Assembly (NCBI GenBank): GCA_026260175.1
Contig: JAKCWW010000629.1
Coordinates: forward strand, 22,014-86,013
DNA from: Reticulitermes lucifugus
Lineage: Eukaryota; Arthropoda; Insecta; Blattodea; Rhinotermitidae
Length of the DNA stretch: 64,000 nt
Direction: 5' to 3'
Part shown: positions 45,188-57,060 of the stretch, piece after piece
Layout: the number at the start of each line of letters is the position of its first letter
How positions within the stretch are numbered: position 1 is the first letter of the stretch
The notes under the pieces: generated by a model
Databases searched by the model: none
The model's input: only the letters and a program-made list of their open reading frames with translations
What the model was told of the DNA's origin: nothing
Position numbers and translations under genes: made by a program

Positions 45188-48100
45188 GAAGCATACAGAC
45201 CTAAGAACTCGCTGTCGTACAGACTAAGTATCTGTGTAACAATGATATAGTGGAAAGAAAAATATACCATAAATTGACAAAGGCTGCAAGTTTAGTAGAA
45301 TCTTCACTCAGTGCAAACATCAGAACACGAAGAAAAAGGACTGATTCTGGCGCCATGTGTATAGACAAGAAACAGTACTTACGTAATGGACATGATACTC
45401 TGAAACAAAACAGAGAATAAGCCAAAATTATGTCAGCATAGCTACGGAAGAAATCATAAAACAGAAAATACCAAAACTTTATAAAAATATAAAGGATGTT
45501 AAAAATAAATTTGTGAATATTTCTAGAATCGAGGCGGATTTATGAAAAAAATGAATTTGGGCGTCGCACCTACGTGCAGTCCTAAATTGCTTCTGAAAAT
45601 GGAATGATGTAAGAATTTACATAAAAATACGTTTCACACAAAATTTGAAACACCGCCAGCCTATTCGGGGTCCCTCCAACGGTGGGGCCACATGCAGCCG
45701 CATAAAATGCGAGTCTCAAACCGGCCGTAGCTGGCAGGGAATATTCATGTTTGCACACAAGTGGTTGTTTCAGCCCAAGGACTAAGACTAACACCAAGAC
45801 ACTCCAGCGACTCACTTTCATTTGCTGCAGTTCTTCAGAAAGACAGAAAATAAGAACAAGGTATCTACACAAAATAGTTTGTTCTGTTCAGCAGTTGTCA
45901 AAATTTGACTTTTAAATTTGTTTGGTGACTAAATACATCTACAAATTACGTTTCGGTCAAAGACTGTTAGTTTTAGTGTGAAAACTACGAATGGCATCAA
46001 AGTCGTCAGCATTCCGCGAGCGCTTACAAAACTTGCTTCCCCTGGAGGCTAATCGGCCAGCTCCCCAGTGACAGCGTTCGACACTTTATTTGCTACATAT
46101 GCTTGACGGTCCAGTGCGCGCGGGAGGGGACATGACCCTACTCGTGTTTGACTTGTGGAGCAATTCCATAACATTTCGCAGTCCTCAGGATTATGCAGCA
46201 ACAGTGTAGATTCTGTGAAAAACTAGACCATGTAGATATTTGTGAGCGTAGTTTAGTGTCACGAACTGTTCTCCTCCGGCACTACCCACTATCAGGGTTA
46301 ACAAAAGAAAGAAAAATTGCTTTCTTGCTATGGCATTAAAGGGGTCAGTTTTTTTTGAATGACGGCTATGTTGTGTTAGAGGTGCATTTTAGACCAAGTG
46401 GATATGAGGCATGATTAGACGGTAGCAGGAGGCTAGACTTATCTCAAATGGCGCCCGCATAACAGATACGGACTACTGCTAGTACCTGTCGCTGATTTCT
46501 TAACTAAGTGAACTATGGATCCTGACAAATTTTATGGACATTTTCTTCTCATTTCAACACTTAATGATGTTCACCCAGATTCACCCCAACACATACTTGG
46601 GTCTAATAATCTGAAACTTAATAAGAATTAAATTGAATGAAAATCTCAGAGAGCAAAAGTCATATTCAGATCAGTAGAGTAGAGAATATGTCATATGACT
46701 CAAAATACATAAGTAAACATTTATTTAGAACTTCCAGTTTGACATATTGTATATACATAACACAATAACATGGGTCTCAAAGGCCTCATAGGCCTACACA
46801 TACTTTCACAGAGCAAAACGAATGACATAATGACTAAAGGTTGCTGGAAATATTAATTTAATTTCTAAACGTCTGAACGAGCTTCAAAACAATCTTTCTC
46901 ATCGAGTAGGAGGAAGAAGATTTATTGAGTGGGTTGTTGACGCAGGAACGCAAATGAGCTACCAATTATTGAATCCATCCAAATTTATGTTTCCGAAGTG
47001 AAAAATGAACCACTAAGAATAATGACGAAAGAACAGAAAATGCAAAATTGACGTTGCTCACATTGTTACTAAGAGGCGAGATAGGCGCCATACACAGAGG
47101 GTGAAAGAGAAAGAGCTAATTGGATCACTTTGTAAGTACCGTGCGCTGCCCTGAATGGTTAGTTGCGGTGACGCGAAGAAGAAAGGAGCTGTTAGAAGGC
47201 GCTATATGACAGCAGGGCAACAGGGGATCATCTCACACACTGACTCGGTGTATAGAGACATGCACCGAGCGCATAATGGGGAAGGTCGTATCAGCCTGTC
47301 CACATGTTTCGTCTGCGGAAGAACTGAAATAATCGTACTGAAGTTGGCATGATGAGGAAACAGGCCTAATGAATTATGAAGAATACTTCCTTCTGGGAAA
47401 TTACGCTCTCTACGGTAAAATAATATTCTACGCAGCAAAATCCTCCGAAACCTTGATCATGGTGTCACATCCCAGAAGATACCTTCAGATACGCTGTCAT
47501 ATGGATCTCGGCAAATTTAATTTTGGTCCGCATTTGTCCAATATAATAATAAAAACAATAATAACAAAAAACAAATTTCCTTAAAAGTAATTTTTGTACA
47601 GTAGAACGTTATATAACACAAAATGTTTTGCTGATGAAACCTACACATTCTGTTTCTAAAGTTTTTCGACATAACGCTACTTTAGGGAACACACAGAAAA
47701 GTATTGGATTATGCAGTGTGACGTTTGTAGTAGATAACCTTTGCTATGAACGTGTTTTAAACGATCAAGAACAATGGAGTACGAAAAATCACGCAGAACG
47801 CATTTAGGGAACATTTATACTCGAAACTGGTTTACATATTTACAACACGTAAAGAGGTTACGCAAAATTTGTCTTCTCCTACTTCTTGGTGCCATTGCGC
47901 CATGAACGCCGCAGCCTGTAACTTAGAGCCAGTATAAGGAGGTAAGTGATAAGATCTGGATCCAAAAAACGATAATAGCGATAGAGCTAAGTAGGTGAAT
48001 TAAAACAATAGGCTTCTACAAATATAGTAAATTTTAAATTAAACTACCTTATGTGCTTCAGAGCAAAGTTGTTCCTTTGTGGCGCTGATCAATCAGTTGA

Positions 48101-48299
48101 CCTGTCGATGTTGGGCAAGCTGATGTAGCCTATCTCCAAAAATTGCAGGTTACTGTGTATTGCAAGTTTTTCAGCAGATAGTCGCGGACTCAGAAGACAA
48201 GCTTATATTATTTGTGTTCCGATGATACATGTACAGCGAGTTTGAACTCTCCCTGCGTTGAGACCCTTGACCTGTTAAAGAATTGACAGTAAAAAAAGA

Positions 48300-48390
48300 A
48301 CACAAAAATAATTCAATTCAATTCTAGTTTATTAATGTGCCGAGTCAACAGCCAGATGGCCAATTAATAATAATAATAATAATAATAGTA
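48300..48390 (-). mobile_element. LINE 3' tail with ATTGA repeats, second copy
   Basis: The minus strand reads TTGGCCATCTGGCTGTTGAC, then ATTAATAAACTAGAATTGAA and more ATTGA-type repeats. It matches the tail at 34060-34218 and adjoins an AAT microsatellite. Confidence 0.6.
48364..48388 (+). repeat. AAT microsatellite
   Basis: About eight units, directly beside the LINE 3' tail at 48300-48390. Confidence 0.9.
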
Positions 48391-48527
48391 ATCCTATCGG
48401 CAATTGGTGTGGTGTGAGAGACCTTGCAGTAACGGGTGAATTGTCTGAAGCTGAAAGATGGTATTCAGTCTTCAATAGTAATTGGTACAAAATTTGTATT
48501 TTGTTTGATAAATCCTGTCACTATAAA

Positions 48528-48570
48528 ATAATAATAATATAAATAACAATAATAATAATAATAATAATAA
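48528..48570 (+). repeat. AAT microsatellite, interrupted
   Basis: AAT units with AATAAC and AATATA interruptions. Confidence 0.9.
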
Positions 48571-51500
48571 GTGGTAGGCAGTGTCTTTAGATTTTACAAG
48601 CAACGAAATGCGGGATGTCTGTTCCTCTTGCACATACGTTGCCCTGTTGTGAATCCGACAGACAGTGCAACGAATCTGTTGTCCGGCGGTCAAGAGCGCC
48701 TGCGTGATATGTAATCCAACTTATCCCGTTGTGTATTGGGTTGCCGTTACATCCACTCTCAGAATACCGAACGGTTTCTTTTGTAACTAGGTTCCTTGAA
48801 CAACAATGTAGCTATTGTCAATTGAGTAGTGATTGTTCAATTATTGTCGCTCCTCCCTTGGTGGAAGAGAAAAGGGGTGTCCAAAACGCATGTCCCAAAT
48901 CTGACTGCTACTTGAACATGTGCACTTGCCCTTCATATGTACGACATACAGTCTGTACGTAACCAACCAAAAGCAAACAGACTAACTCCACTGAGCAAAA
49001 TTCTACTTGAGAAGCTAATAGTTCCTCAGCTAGTCAAGGTCTTTCTGCTGCGGAAAATAAATGTACGTTCATTCAAGACTGATTTGAAATCTATCACTAA
49101 ATCCAGGATATCTGGATTGTTTAAGCCAGGAAAAGTATTAAAAAATTGATTCACATTTTATCTACGAAGCGCTGATAAAGTTCTTGAATCATATGGCGCT
49201 CCTTTAGTGCCCGAGATCGTGAGTTAGGGATTCTCTTCACATTCGTACGGTGCACCGAGGTCGGCAGCGTGCAAGGAATTAAAGAGCCACACATTGCACA
49301 GAGTTTGGCGTTGAAGAGTTAAGAAGAAAATGGTTGTTATGTTAGGCACTTTTAAGCGTATCTGCTTTGTCTTTTGTGTTGGCCTCTGTCGATAGAGTTC
49401 TTGCCGTAGTCCGATCCTCCCTCCAAAGAGTTCTGTCACATATTTAGAAGATTTGATTATCCAAATTACTTTTGAATGGCGACAGGTTAACGAGCCTAAT
49501 TGTTAGTAACGGAAGAAGAAAAGGTTAATGGCAAAAGAAAGCTGCAGGAAGAGAAACATATGACTTAGACAATACAGAATTTTTAACAAAATCAGCTAAG
49601 TGTCTAGACCAAAGTAACACTTATTAATTTCATAGTGGTTGTATGGAGCAAATTATGTATTTTAGTTAATCAGAACGTGTTGTTCACATAGAAATGTGTT
49701 GAAAAATGTAGTTAAGCTAATAAGTAACAGGCACTTGAGTGCAGTTTACACCCGATTTATTTAAATTCTGCAAACTGAACTCATGATTTCGCGTCTTCTG
49801 TAGCAAGAGTATTTCAAGGAAACTTCATGATCGTATTTAAAAATGTCACAATTGGACCACATTAGGATCCAGATGAATCCAGTATACATTCTTACACCCT
49901 GATTCTCCAAAAATGATTTTGATATTTTCCGCTAGGCTGCGCTTGCTACTCCGTGTTTCGTTTATGTTTATGACCTAATTGTAAACAAGGAACGGATAAT
50001 GAATGAAATAAAATAATTCATTTAAAAAAAGGAAATACAAGTGCATGTAAAATACATTGCCTCAAAAAAAGATACACTTTCGAGGTCACAGATTAGCCAC
50101 TACTATAAACGAGCAACACGCGCTGTAAAGTCATTAGAATTAAAAAAACATGAGGTACAATTCTTCTTGTGTCCCTCCTTAATTATGCAGTGAACTGGAA
50201 GAAAAAAGTGCAAAGAATAACTTGGGGTGTGTGTGATTATAGCCATGCAGGAAGAGAGTCGAGATTTAAATAGACGATGTTAATGTTTGCATTCCTTGTC
50301 GCATAGCGTCGTTAAGAACTTATGAATATGTAACAGAAGACGATGCAAAAACCGCAGCCCTTGTTATTAATGCAACTCTTAAGCACCATTATGTTTAGGT
50401 CCAGAAAACAGAGAAAGCTCCCTTTGTTTCTAATAAGCCACCCCCTTTCGTTCTGCAATCTTCGCCACCCCTTCTATGGCAGTGATTAATGCAATCACGT
50501 CACGTAGGGAACGCAGTTCCGGAAGAAGGGCGAGAAAAGCGGCAAGACAGACCATGGGGAGGCTCCAAACCGCGATGAACATGCCCAGAATGGAGCAGGG
50601 TGCAACCTTCTTAACTATGTTAAAAGTTGCAGGAAGAAGCTAATTGGAATTCGAAATTGTGAAGTGATTAGTTTCGTATGTGCCTGGTTAAAAGACGGTG
50701 CTGAAGAACAAATTCATTTTATATGCTTTTACAGATTCATATCCGACGCTTGGTCTCTTGGGTTTATATAAATAGGTCAAGTGATTATTATGTGTAATGA
50801 ATGGAAATGGGCGTGGAAGCAAACTGCTGTCTTAGTGTCAGTTACGCATGTTTCTAAATCAAGTTTGTTAAAATTCGGTAAAGAGTTGATCTAAAAGTAA
50901 ACGCAGGTAAAATTAGATAGGTCTAGAGGCTTATTTTGTATCTTTATCACCAGAAAGTACAAACATTTAATATCATATGGATGACCAATAGATCCCTCGA
51001 AATTTGGCGCGACAGTATGACAGATAATGATGAGCAGAATGGTGTGATGATTCATGAGTGATGAACTAGAAAGAATTTAGCAGGAAACAGTCGTGGTCTG
51101 GGACGACATCCCGAGTTTTCTGGAAGGACAGAGGAAAACTATGAAATACCTCAGTGAGGTTAGATCGTTTTCCGGTCGAGAAACGAGTAAGACGACTTCA
51201 GAATGCAAGTGATAAATGTTACCGCTTGAATCAACTTCATGAATCACTAAAAAGTGCAAAATATGCATTAAAATGAAAAGAGAAACTCGAAGGCTTTGGC
51301 TTGTTTGTTGTTTTATAGCTTTAACAAAGAGTTTAGAACAGGCTTTTTTTAAGACTACAACGTACGAAGGAGTGGAAATCACTCCCTCGCAACATGAGCG
51401 TGTAAAGTTTTCCGATGCCAAAATGCGACGTTCTTTGACAGCCGACTGTGCCATTACCTTCCTAGTGAAACTGCCTAAAGAACGAAACCGAATTTTATGA

Positions 51501-51892
51501 CTTATGGAAATAGATTGCAGAAGGGTTTAAGGTGGGAAGGGTGGTGACTGTTATTGGATGCATGAGGGTGCAGGTCACGGATATGGAAGTCACGATTCGT
51601 TGTTCAGATTGCCCTTCATGCTTGTCACGCGCATGTCACGCGTATCCTGCTGCACGATAGGTTAATGAGAGGCTGGTAGGGGGCACACACGTCGTCATAC
51701 GACAAGTATCAATCCAGCACCACGCAGTAGTTATCAATGGCGACTCAGGTGCGTCGCCGTCAACAGGACAGTACGGAACAATCGTAAAATGAGCGCCCCT
51801 GATCCTCAAACCAAACACTGGACGCAAGTCTGATCCAGTTCCATCAGACTGCCATCCTCAAAACATATTTCCACAAAATACTTCTTCATATC

Positions 51893-52232
51893 TTTTTTTT
51901 TTCCAATGGCTCGACAGCCCCTTGGGGGCCTAGGCCGCCTCGTTATTCGAGGCTTCATGATCACACTCAGACACACCACACTCGGTAGGACTCCTCTGGA
52001 CGAGGGACNNNNNNNNNNNNNNNNNNNNNNNNNNNNNNNNNNNNNNNNNNNNNNNNNNNNNNNNNNNNNNNNNNNNNNNNNNNNNNNNNNNNNNNNNNNN
52101 NNNNNNNNNNNNNNNNNNNNNNNNNNNNNNNNNNNNNNNNNNNNNNNNNNNNNNNNNNNNNNNNNNNNNNNNNTCCCAGTAAGCGAGCGGCCGTAGACCC
52201 ACGCCTTAGACCGCGCGGCCACTGGGATCGGC
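51893..52232 (-). mobile_element. SINE family A, with large gap and target-site duplication
   Basis: Minus orientation: A-tail as the T-run at 51892-51902, GGCTGTCGAGCCATTGG, and head ending GGCCACTGGGATCGGC at 52232. TCTTCATATC occurs on both sides (51883-51892 and 52233-52242), a perfect 10-base target-site duplication, so the insertion is recent. 165 Ns (52009-52173) hide the middle, including the B box. Confidence 0.87.
52009..52173. other. Assembly gap (165 N)
   Basis: Inside SINE family A in minus orientation. Flanking 10-base target-site duplications show the insertion ends are correctly placed. Confidence 1.
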
Positions 52233-53129
52233 TCTTCATATCATACCCATCCTTATTTTTCTTCCAAGTTTCGTTTTCTCAGTAGATTACCACAATTCAC
52301 TAACATTTCTTGTCTTCCACGTCCGAAATATGTTATGCACATCGTTGCATCCTTTCCCACTCCTACGTAACGAATGTTGTATTTACAAATACTTAAGATT
52401 TATTTAACAACTTTCTGAGTAGCTCACGCTACATAGCCTCAAGTTATGGTGTGATTAATGAACAATGGATCCGAAAGAATGTTAAAAGAAGCGGTCGTGG
52501 CCTAGTTGAGGCATTATTCTGGTATTTACCTGAAACGACTTTGACTACAAAAAAAAAACTGTCATGATAGGCTGACGATGGGCGGTTTTCGGGCCTGTAT
52601 TTTAGCTCTGGACTTTCAGACTACGAAACTAGACGTTCGGAGAACAGCAACGCATCGGATACAGACTATAATTAATATTGCTGAAGAAGACAAAATGATT
52701 GCAAATATCTGGAAAACTTTGCTTTGAAGGTTTAAAATGCTGGAATAAGTACAGAAACAATCACTCATACACTCAATTAATTATAAATAAAAATTATGTG
52801 CAGTTACGAGACGCTCAGAACTGGTCGAAAGAGGAACTGAATTGACCATGAAACACTGATCCCTCACCTGCTAATGTCGCTCCTCTTCAGTTCGTTACTG
52901 TTTTACTTCATCACATATTATTACGCGTCATTATATGCTCTACACAGTGTTCACAAAACAGTCAGGCCTTGAGAAACTTCTTTCCAATTGCGTCGCCCTA
53001 AGAAATATAAATTTTCTTCGCTGTCCTCTATGACTGAGCTGCAGAGAAGTTATGTTTATTGTAAGGCAGTGGAAGTCACAGCTTATTACGTGTATTTAGG
53101 ATGAAACGTTTACGTATTGCTTCAATGAT

Positions 53130-53222
53130 AACGAAAATCGTTTATTTGAAATTTGAAGTTCTCACTGCGATGATTATGAAGATTTTTGGTTCTGGGATGT
53201 GACGCCATTTAGACAGGCAGAA
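53130..53222 (+). mobile_element. FWDVT-family repeat fragment, copy G7
   Basis: The plus frame reads LKFEVLTAMIMKIFG, then TCTGGGATGTGACGCCATTT in the next frame, the start of the family's left arm. Confidence 0.5.
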
Positions 53223-54924
53223 GCTTAACTATGCAACCCTGCCCATTCTATCTCTGCATGATATCCCAAAATATACAGGAAAAAAACATGGAAGCGCGTA
53301 AGGGGGTTAGGCACGTGTAATATCAGATGCGATGCAGAAGGTGAACAAGTAACATATAAATTTATTATAACAGAAATAGGAAAATTATTGAAAAAATACT
53401 TACAATTTCTCTTTATGAATAACCACACACATGTACATACGTATTCACTGACCAAATAAGTTGCCCCATTGAACCAAGCAAAGACTCAACCAAGAAGGCT
53501 CCACATACCACACGAAATACGTAACACAGCATCTGCTGACGCTGCCGAAAATAAAAACCAAAACAAAGCTAACTTAAAACACAACAGCCTCAATATAGAA
53601 CACAGTACCGAAGCCTACCCGACAGAAACGGCAATTCAGAAACCCACACCGCAACCAGATTTAGAAAACAAGTTCACAAGTCAGACGTTGGGCACGGAGT
53701 AGTCAGACGTTGGCACGGAGTAAAGTCAGATTTCCAGGAAACGACAAAGGAAGGAGGTTGAGTTTGGAGGGGGGGGGGAGAATTCAGCGGAAAACGCGTA
53801 AAACAACGTTGTGCGTAGGCTTATGTGTCGTTGGCCTTGTGCCGAACATGGCAAACCGACGCTTCTTCATTAGGATGGAGGCAACAGGGTCCTCTGAACA
53901 GTCGGCTTACTTCCACGGAATTGGACAGCGTCACATGCCAGAAGCCAGCAAGCTTCACGTGTTCCTTATTTAAATATTATCATTATCGTTAGACGTTACG
54001 GCGTTTTTGTGCAGCAAAAGCTTCTCACTCAACCAGTCAGACCGTTACGTTCCAGTTTTTCTGTTTCATGTAGTGTTGCGAAGAGTGAGTTGACAGACAA
54101 TGGCTAGGGATGGTTCTGCAAATACATACAAGTGAACAGATGTTTAGTCACAATGATCCACAAGTTGTTTTGAACGTGTTCAACTATCAAAGAAAAACCC
54201 TTAGAAAAACACAGTTTGGATGGCAAGCATATCAGCTGAACTTTAAAGAGGTTATGCAATCAATTTTCCAGGTATGCTGTGTACGTATTTCAGTTTCTTC
54301 AGGTCACAGCAATGTACGCCTTCATAATGTCGGTACGTGTAAAGACGTGTCTTTCAAAACGTGACTGCATATCGGACGTGCCCTTAACTGGAAGGCTCTA
54401 ACAGTGTAACGTCCTTAGGCAGTCTGGATGTCCCGCTGCAGACGGAAACACGGCACAGTGATTAATAATAGGAGCAAAGTGTCAGGGTACATTCATAAAT
54501 AAAACACAATATCGAGTTTTTTTTACAAAACCAAACATTATTTGGTTTATAATTCCTTCTATGCCAATTTCTTTGGTAAATAACATGTAATAACATTTAT
54601 ACATTAAAATCCACAAATATGTTTAGCGTACATGACCGGATGCTGTCCTTTTTACATCGTGTGACTATATTACATTTATCAAATATCATTTAAATTTCCC
54701 ATTTTTATTGAAACTTAGCGACTGTTGTGGTAGGAACAGAATAGGGAAAAGGCCTTCGAGCTACCAATGACTTGACAGACGAATTCAGTCATAAAGGCAG
54801 TGGGAATTGCTGTGAATTTAGTGAGGTAAAAATAAAGTTGAAAGTTTCGGCAAAAATAATCAGTTAAAGTTTATACCAAAAGGTAAAGTGAATGTATCCG
54901 TTATGAATAAAAACTCTTAAAATG

Positions 54925-55115
54925 AGATCTTCGTTCTTCTGGAATGTTACGCAGCTTTGATTGGTAGATAGCTACTGACGTTTCGGGAAAAATATCGGTC
55001 CAATCTTCAAGGATAAAGCAGTCCAAGACCCTTGAAAATGGACAGATGTCCCGAAACGTCGGTAACCAACTACCATTCAACGCTGCGTGACATCCCAAAA
55101 GAACAAAGATCTCGT
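54925..55115. mobile_element. FWDVT-family foldback, copy G2
   Basis: Inverted halves: TTCTGGAATGTTACGCAGC near 54938 against GCTGCGTGACATCCCAAAAG near 55083, and GACGTTTCGGGA against CCCGAAACGTCGGTAAC (about 55040). The centre holds a GGACA-GA-TGTCC stem followed by CGAAAC, resembling stem II and the GAAAC of a hammerhead, with the core CTGANGA mutated to TTGAAAA. Confidence 0.65.
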
Positions 55116-55544
55116 TTACACCGCGGTGCAAGCTTGAAATCGTGTAAATTTTAAAATGCATGAAGAAATGCAGTTTTTTGCATTTGCCGTAAGCATTCGT
55201 ATAACTTGTTCAGAAAAGACGACCAAACTGACATAAATAAATAAGTTTTGTTTGATTCGACATTGACCTCATATAGGGTACTTAAAACGTTTACATTGCG
55301 CTTAAAAATAAAAGTATTTTTCTTTCAGATTAAAGGAGAACTGCTGAGAATCCTTGGCATAACCCACTATTTATTAACGTGCTATTTGTCTGTCACCATT
55401 CCACTTTCATTTATTGACCACAGCGCGGTCCAGCGAATCAGCCAACTGTTGCCTAGAGTAAGAACAGAAACTCATTCTGCCTAACGGACAGGACTGATGC
55501 AACTATGATTCAATTAAGATACTGAATACTACCTCGTTGGGAAC

Positions 55545-55770
55545 AGTGCTTTCGGAATGAAGTCTTCCGAGTACAGAAGTCTTTTGAGATGTGGTGCCAA
55601 GCAGACTGGTGGGAATTTACGAGAGTCTTGAACTTCGAAACAGCAGGTTTCTCCGAAACTTTGATGTCCTGAGCTGGTGGCAATGCTTTCATTCGAAACG
55701 TCGACAAATTTCTACCGTACATATTTCATGCCCCAGAAGACCATGTGCCTCATAGTCACCACCATGAGAA
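55545..55770 (+). mobile_element. FWDVT-family repeat, copy G3
   Basis: ATTCGAAACGTCGACAAATT, then TCTACCGTAC and CATGCCCCAGAAGACCATGT, parallel to copy G1 (GAAACGTCGGTAAATTTC, CCAGAAGACGG). The left part has an inverted, diverged counterpart near 55545-55620. Confidence 0.55.
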
Positions 55771-56205
55771 CTGCAATCTTACAAAATTCTTCAACTTTTA
55801 AACAAGTAATGTATTGGTCTTATACGTGTGTTTACGTGCTCCTGTGTGCGCGCATGTGTGTGTGTACGCGCGCCAATATGGATAATTAGTCCACGTATTC
55901 AGATTTTAGACAACGTGAAGTAATTCTGCCGTATGCGTTTACAGACTTTTAACTACGAGATACGTTTTCATTAAAATAATGTAAATTCAAATCCTTGATT
56001 TTAATCTGTAACCAGCCAAAATTTCAAACTTGTAGGAATCATTTAATATGCTTTATGCCGAATCTAAAATCGTCCACCGGCTGTGTCAGTTCTATATTTG
56101 TACACATCTTGTAGTCTTTGCGGAAGATTTAAACTAAACTTAGTAGTGAGTCTTCGTATCAGCAAGTCTGAGACTCCATTAATCGGAACTGACAGCTGAT
56201 TGCGC

Positions 56206-56455
56206 CGGGCCGGGATAGCGTAGTCGGTACAGCGACTCGCTACGTTCCGGACGGTTCGGGGTTCGAAACCTGGTAAGAGCGAGATCTTTCGCAACCTTCC
56301 ATACCGACCGTGGGGCCTTCTATAAATGGGTACCGGGCCTTTACCGGCAATAAAGCGGCCGAGGCGTGGCGTTGACCACCCACCCCATTTAGGGCCGAGG
56401 TTAAAGGAAGATTAGAGCTACACAGCTAGTCCCCCACTGTGCCTTCATAGATCAG
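56206..56455 (+). mobile_element. SINE family C, copy 11
   Basis: GATAGCGTAGTCGGTACAGC, B box GGGTTCGAAACC at 56260-56271, GGGTACCGGGCCTTTACCGG, AAAGCGGCCGAGGCGTGGCG. High CpG retention marks this as one of the youngest copies. Confidence 0.83.
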
Positions 56456-56984
56456 ACGTCAGTTTTGGAAATCAGGAAATTAAAACCTTTAAGTTAATAT
56501 GTGTTTAGAACGACAATCAATTTTTGAGAAATTACAGCCAAAAGAATGGACAATGCTTTGGAAATCTTTCAAAATTCTGATGTACAAGAGAAAATTACCT
56601 TAAAATTTAATTCAGTGTATAAATTACAATATTCTGAGCCCTTTTATTAACATAATGGAGGAAGAAAACTCGGTCGTGAATTAAGTGTATTTTAATACTT
56701 CTAGAATTATTCATGTCATGTGACAGACACGTTGCCCAGTTCCTACAAACGCTTGCACAGCACAGCACCTCACACAAAAATGCTGATGTCTGCGCGCACA
56801 CGGAACCTTGCATGTCCAAGTAACGCGGTGGCCTTTACGGAATTTAAGGAATTTGGGTGCAGGTAAGCGAATCTTTTTCATTGCCGATGTGCATTTAATT
56901 ACTGCGATGTTTCTAACTAATTTTAACAACAGGCAAATGCAGAGTGAAAGAACATTCACCTGCCATAGTAACGAAAGCAAGCCA

Positions 56985-57060
56985 TAGCCTCTGCCGGGAG
57001 TCAAATCCCGAATTGTCAATCCCATTACCCAGTCGCCTTACCGACTGCACTTCCCGCCTC
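56985..57060 (-). mobile_element. SINE family C, head fragment
   Basis: Minus orientation: GCAGTCGGTAAGGCGACTGG and GGGATTTGACTCCCGGCAGA. Only the tRNA-like head is kept. Confidence 0.55.

Larger units (their letters stand above)
45188..51882. other. Intergenic stretch, mostly unannotated
   Basis: Apart from the LINE tail and AAT microsatellites near 48.3-48.6 kb, nothing was identified. A minus-strand frame at 48560-48690 has CTVC and a YH end but is not a convincing zinc-binding domain. CpG density is normal, unlike 0-30 kb. Confidence 0.45.

Noticed and set aside
48472-48693. piggyBac-type cysteine-rich C terminus (CTVC ... YH)
   Set aside because: Only one of the expected cysteine pairs is present and the frame passes into an AAT microsatellite.
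53469-53973. Two adjacent plus-strand frames as a small gene
   Set aside because: The first is low-complexity Asn/Lys/Thr; the second overlaps a G run and a weak G-family repeat. No splice or start context.
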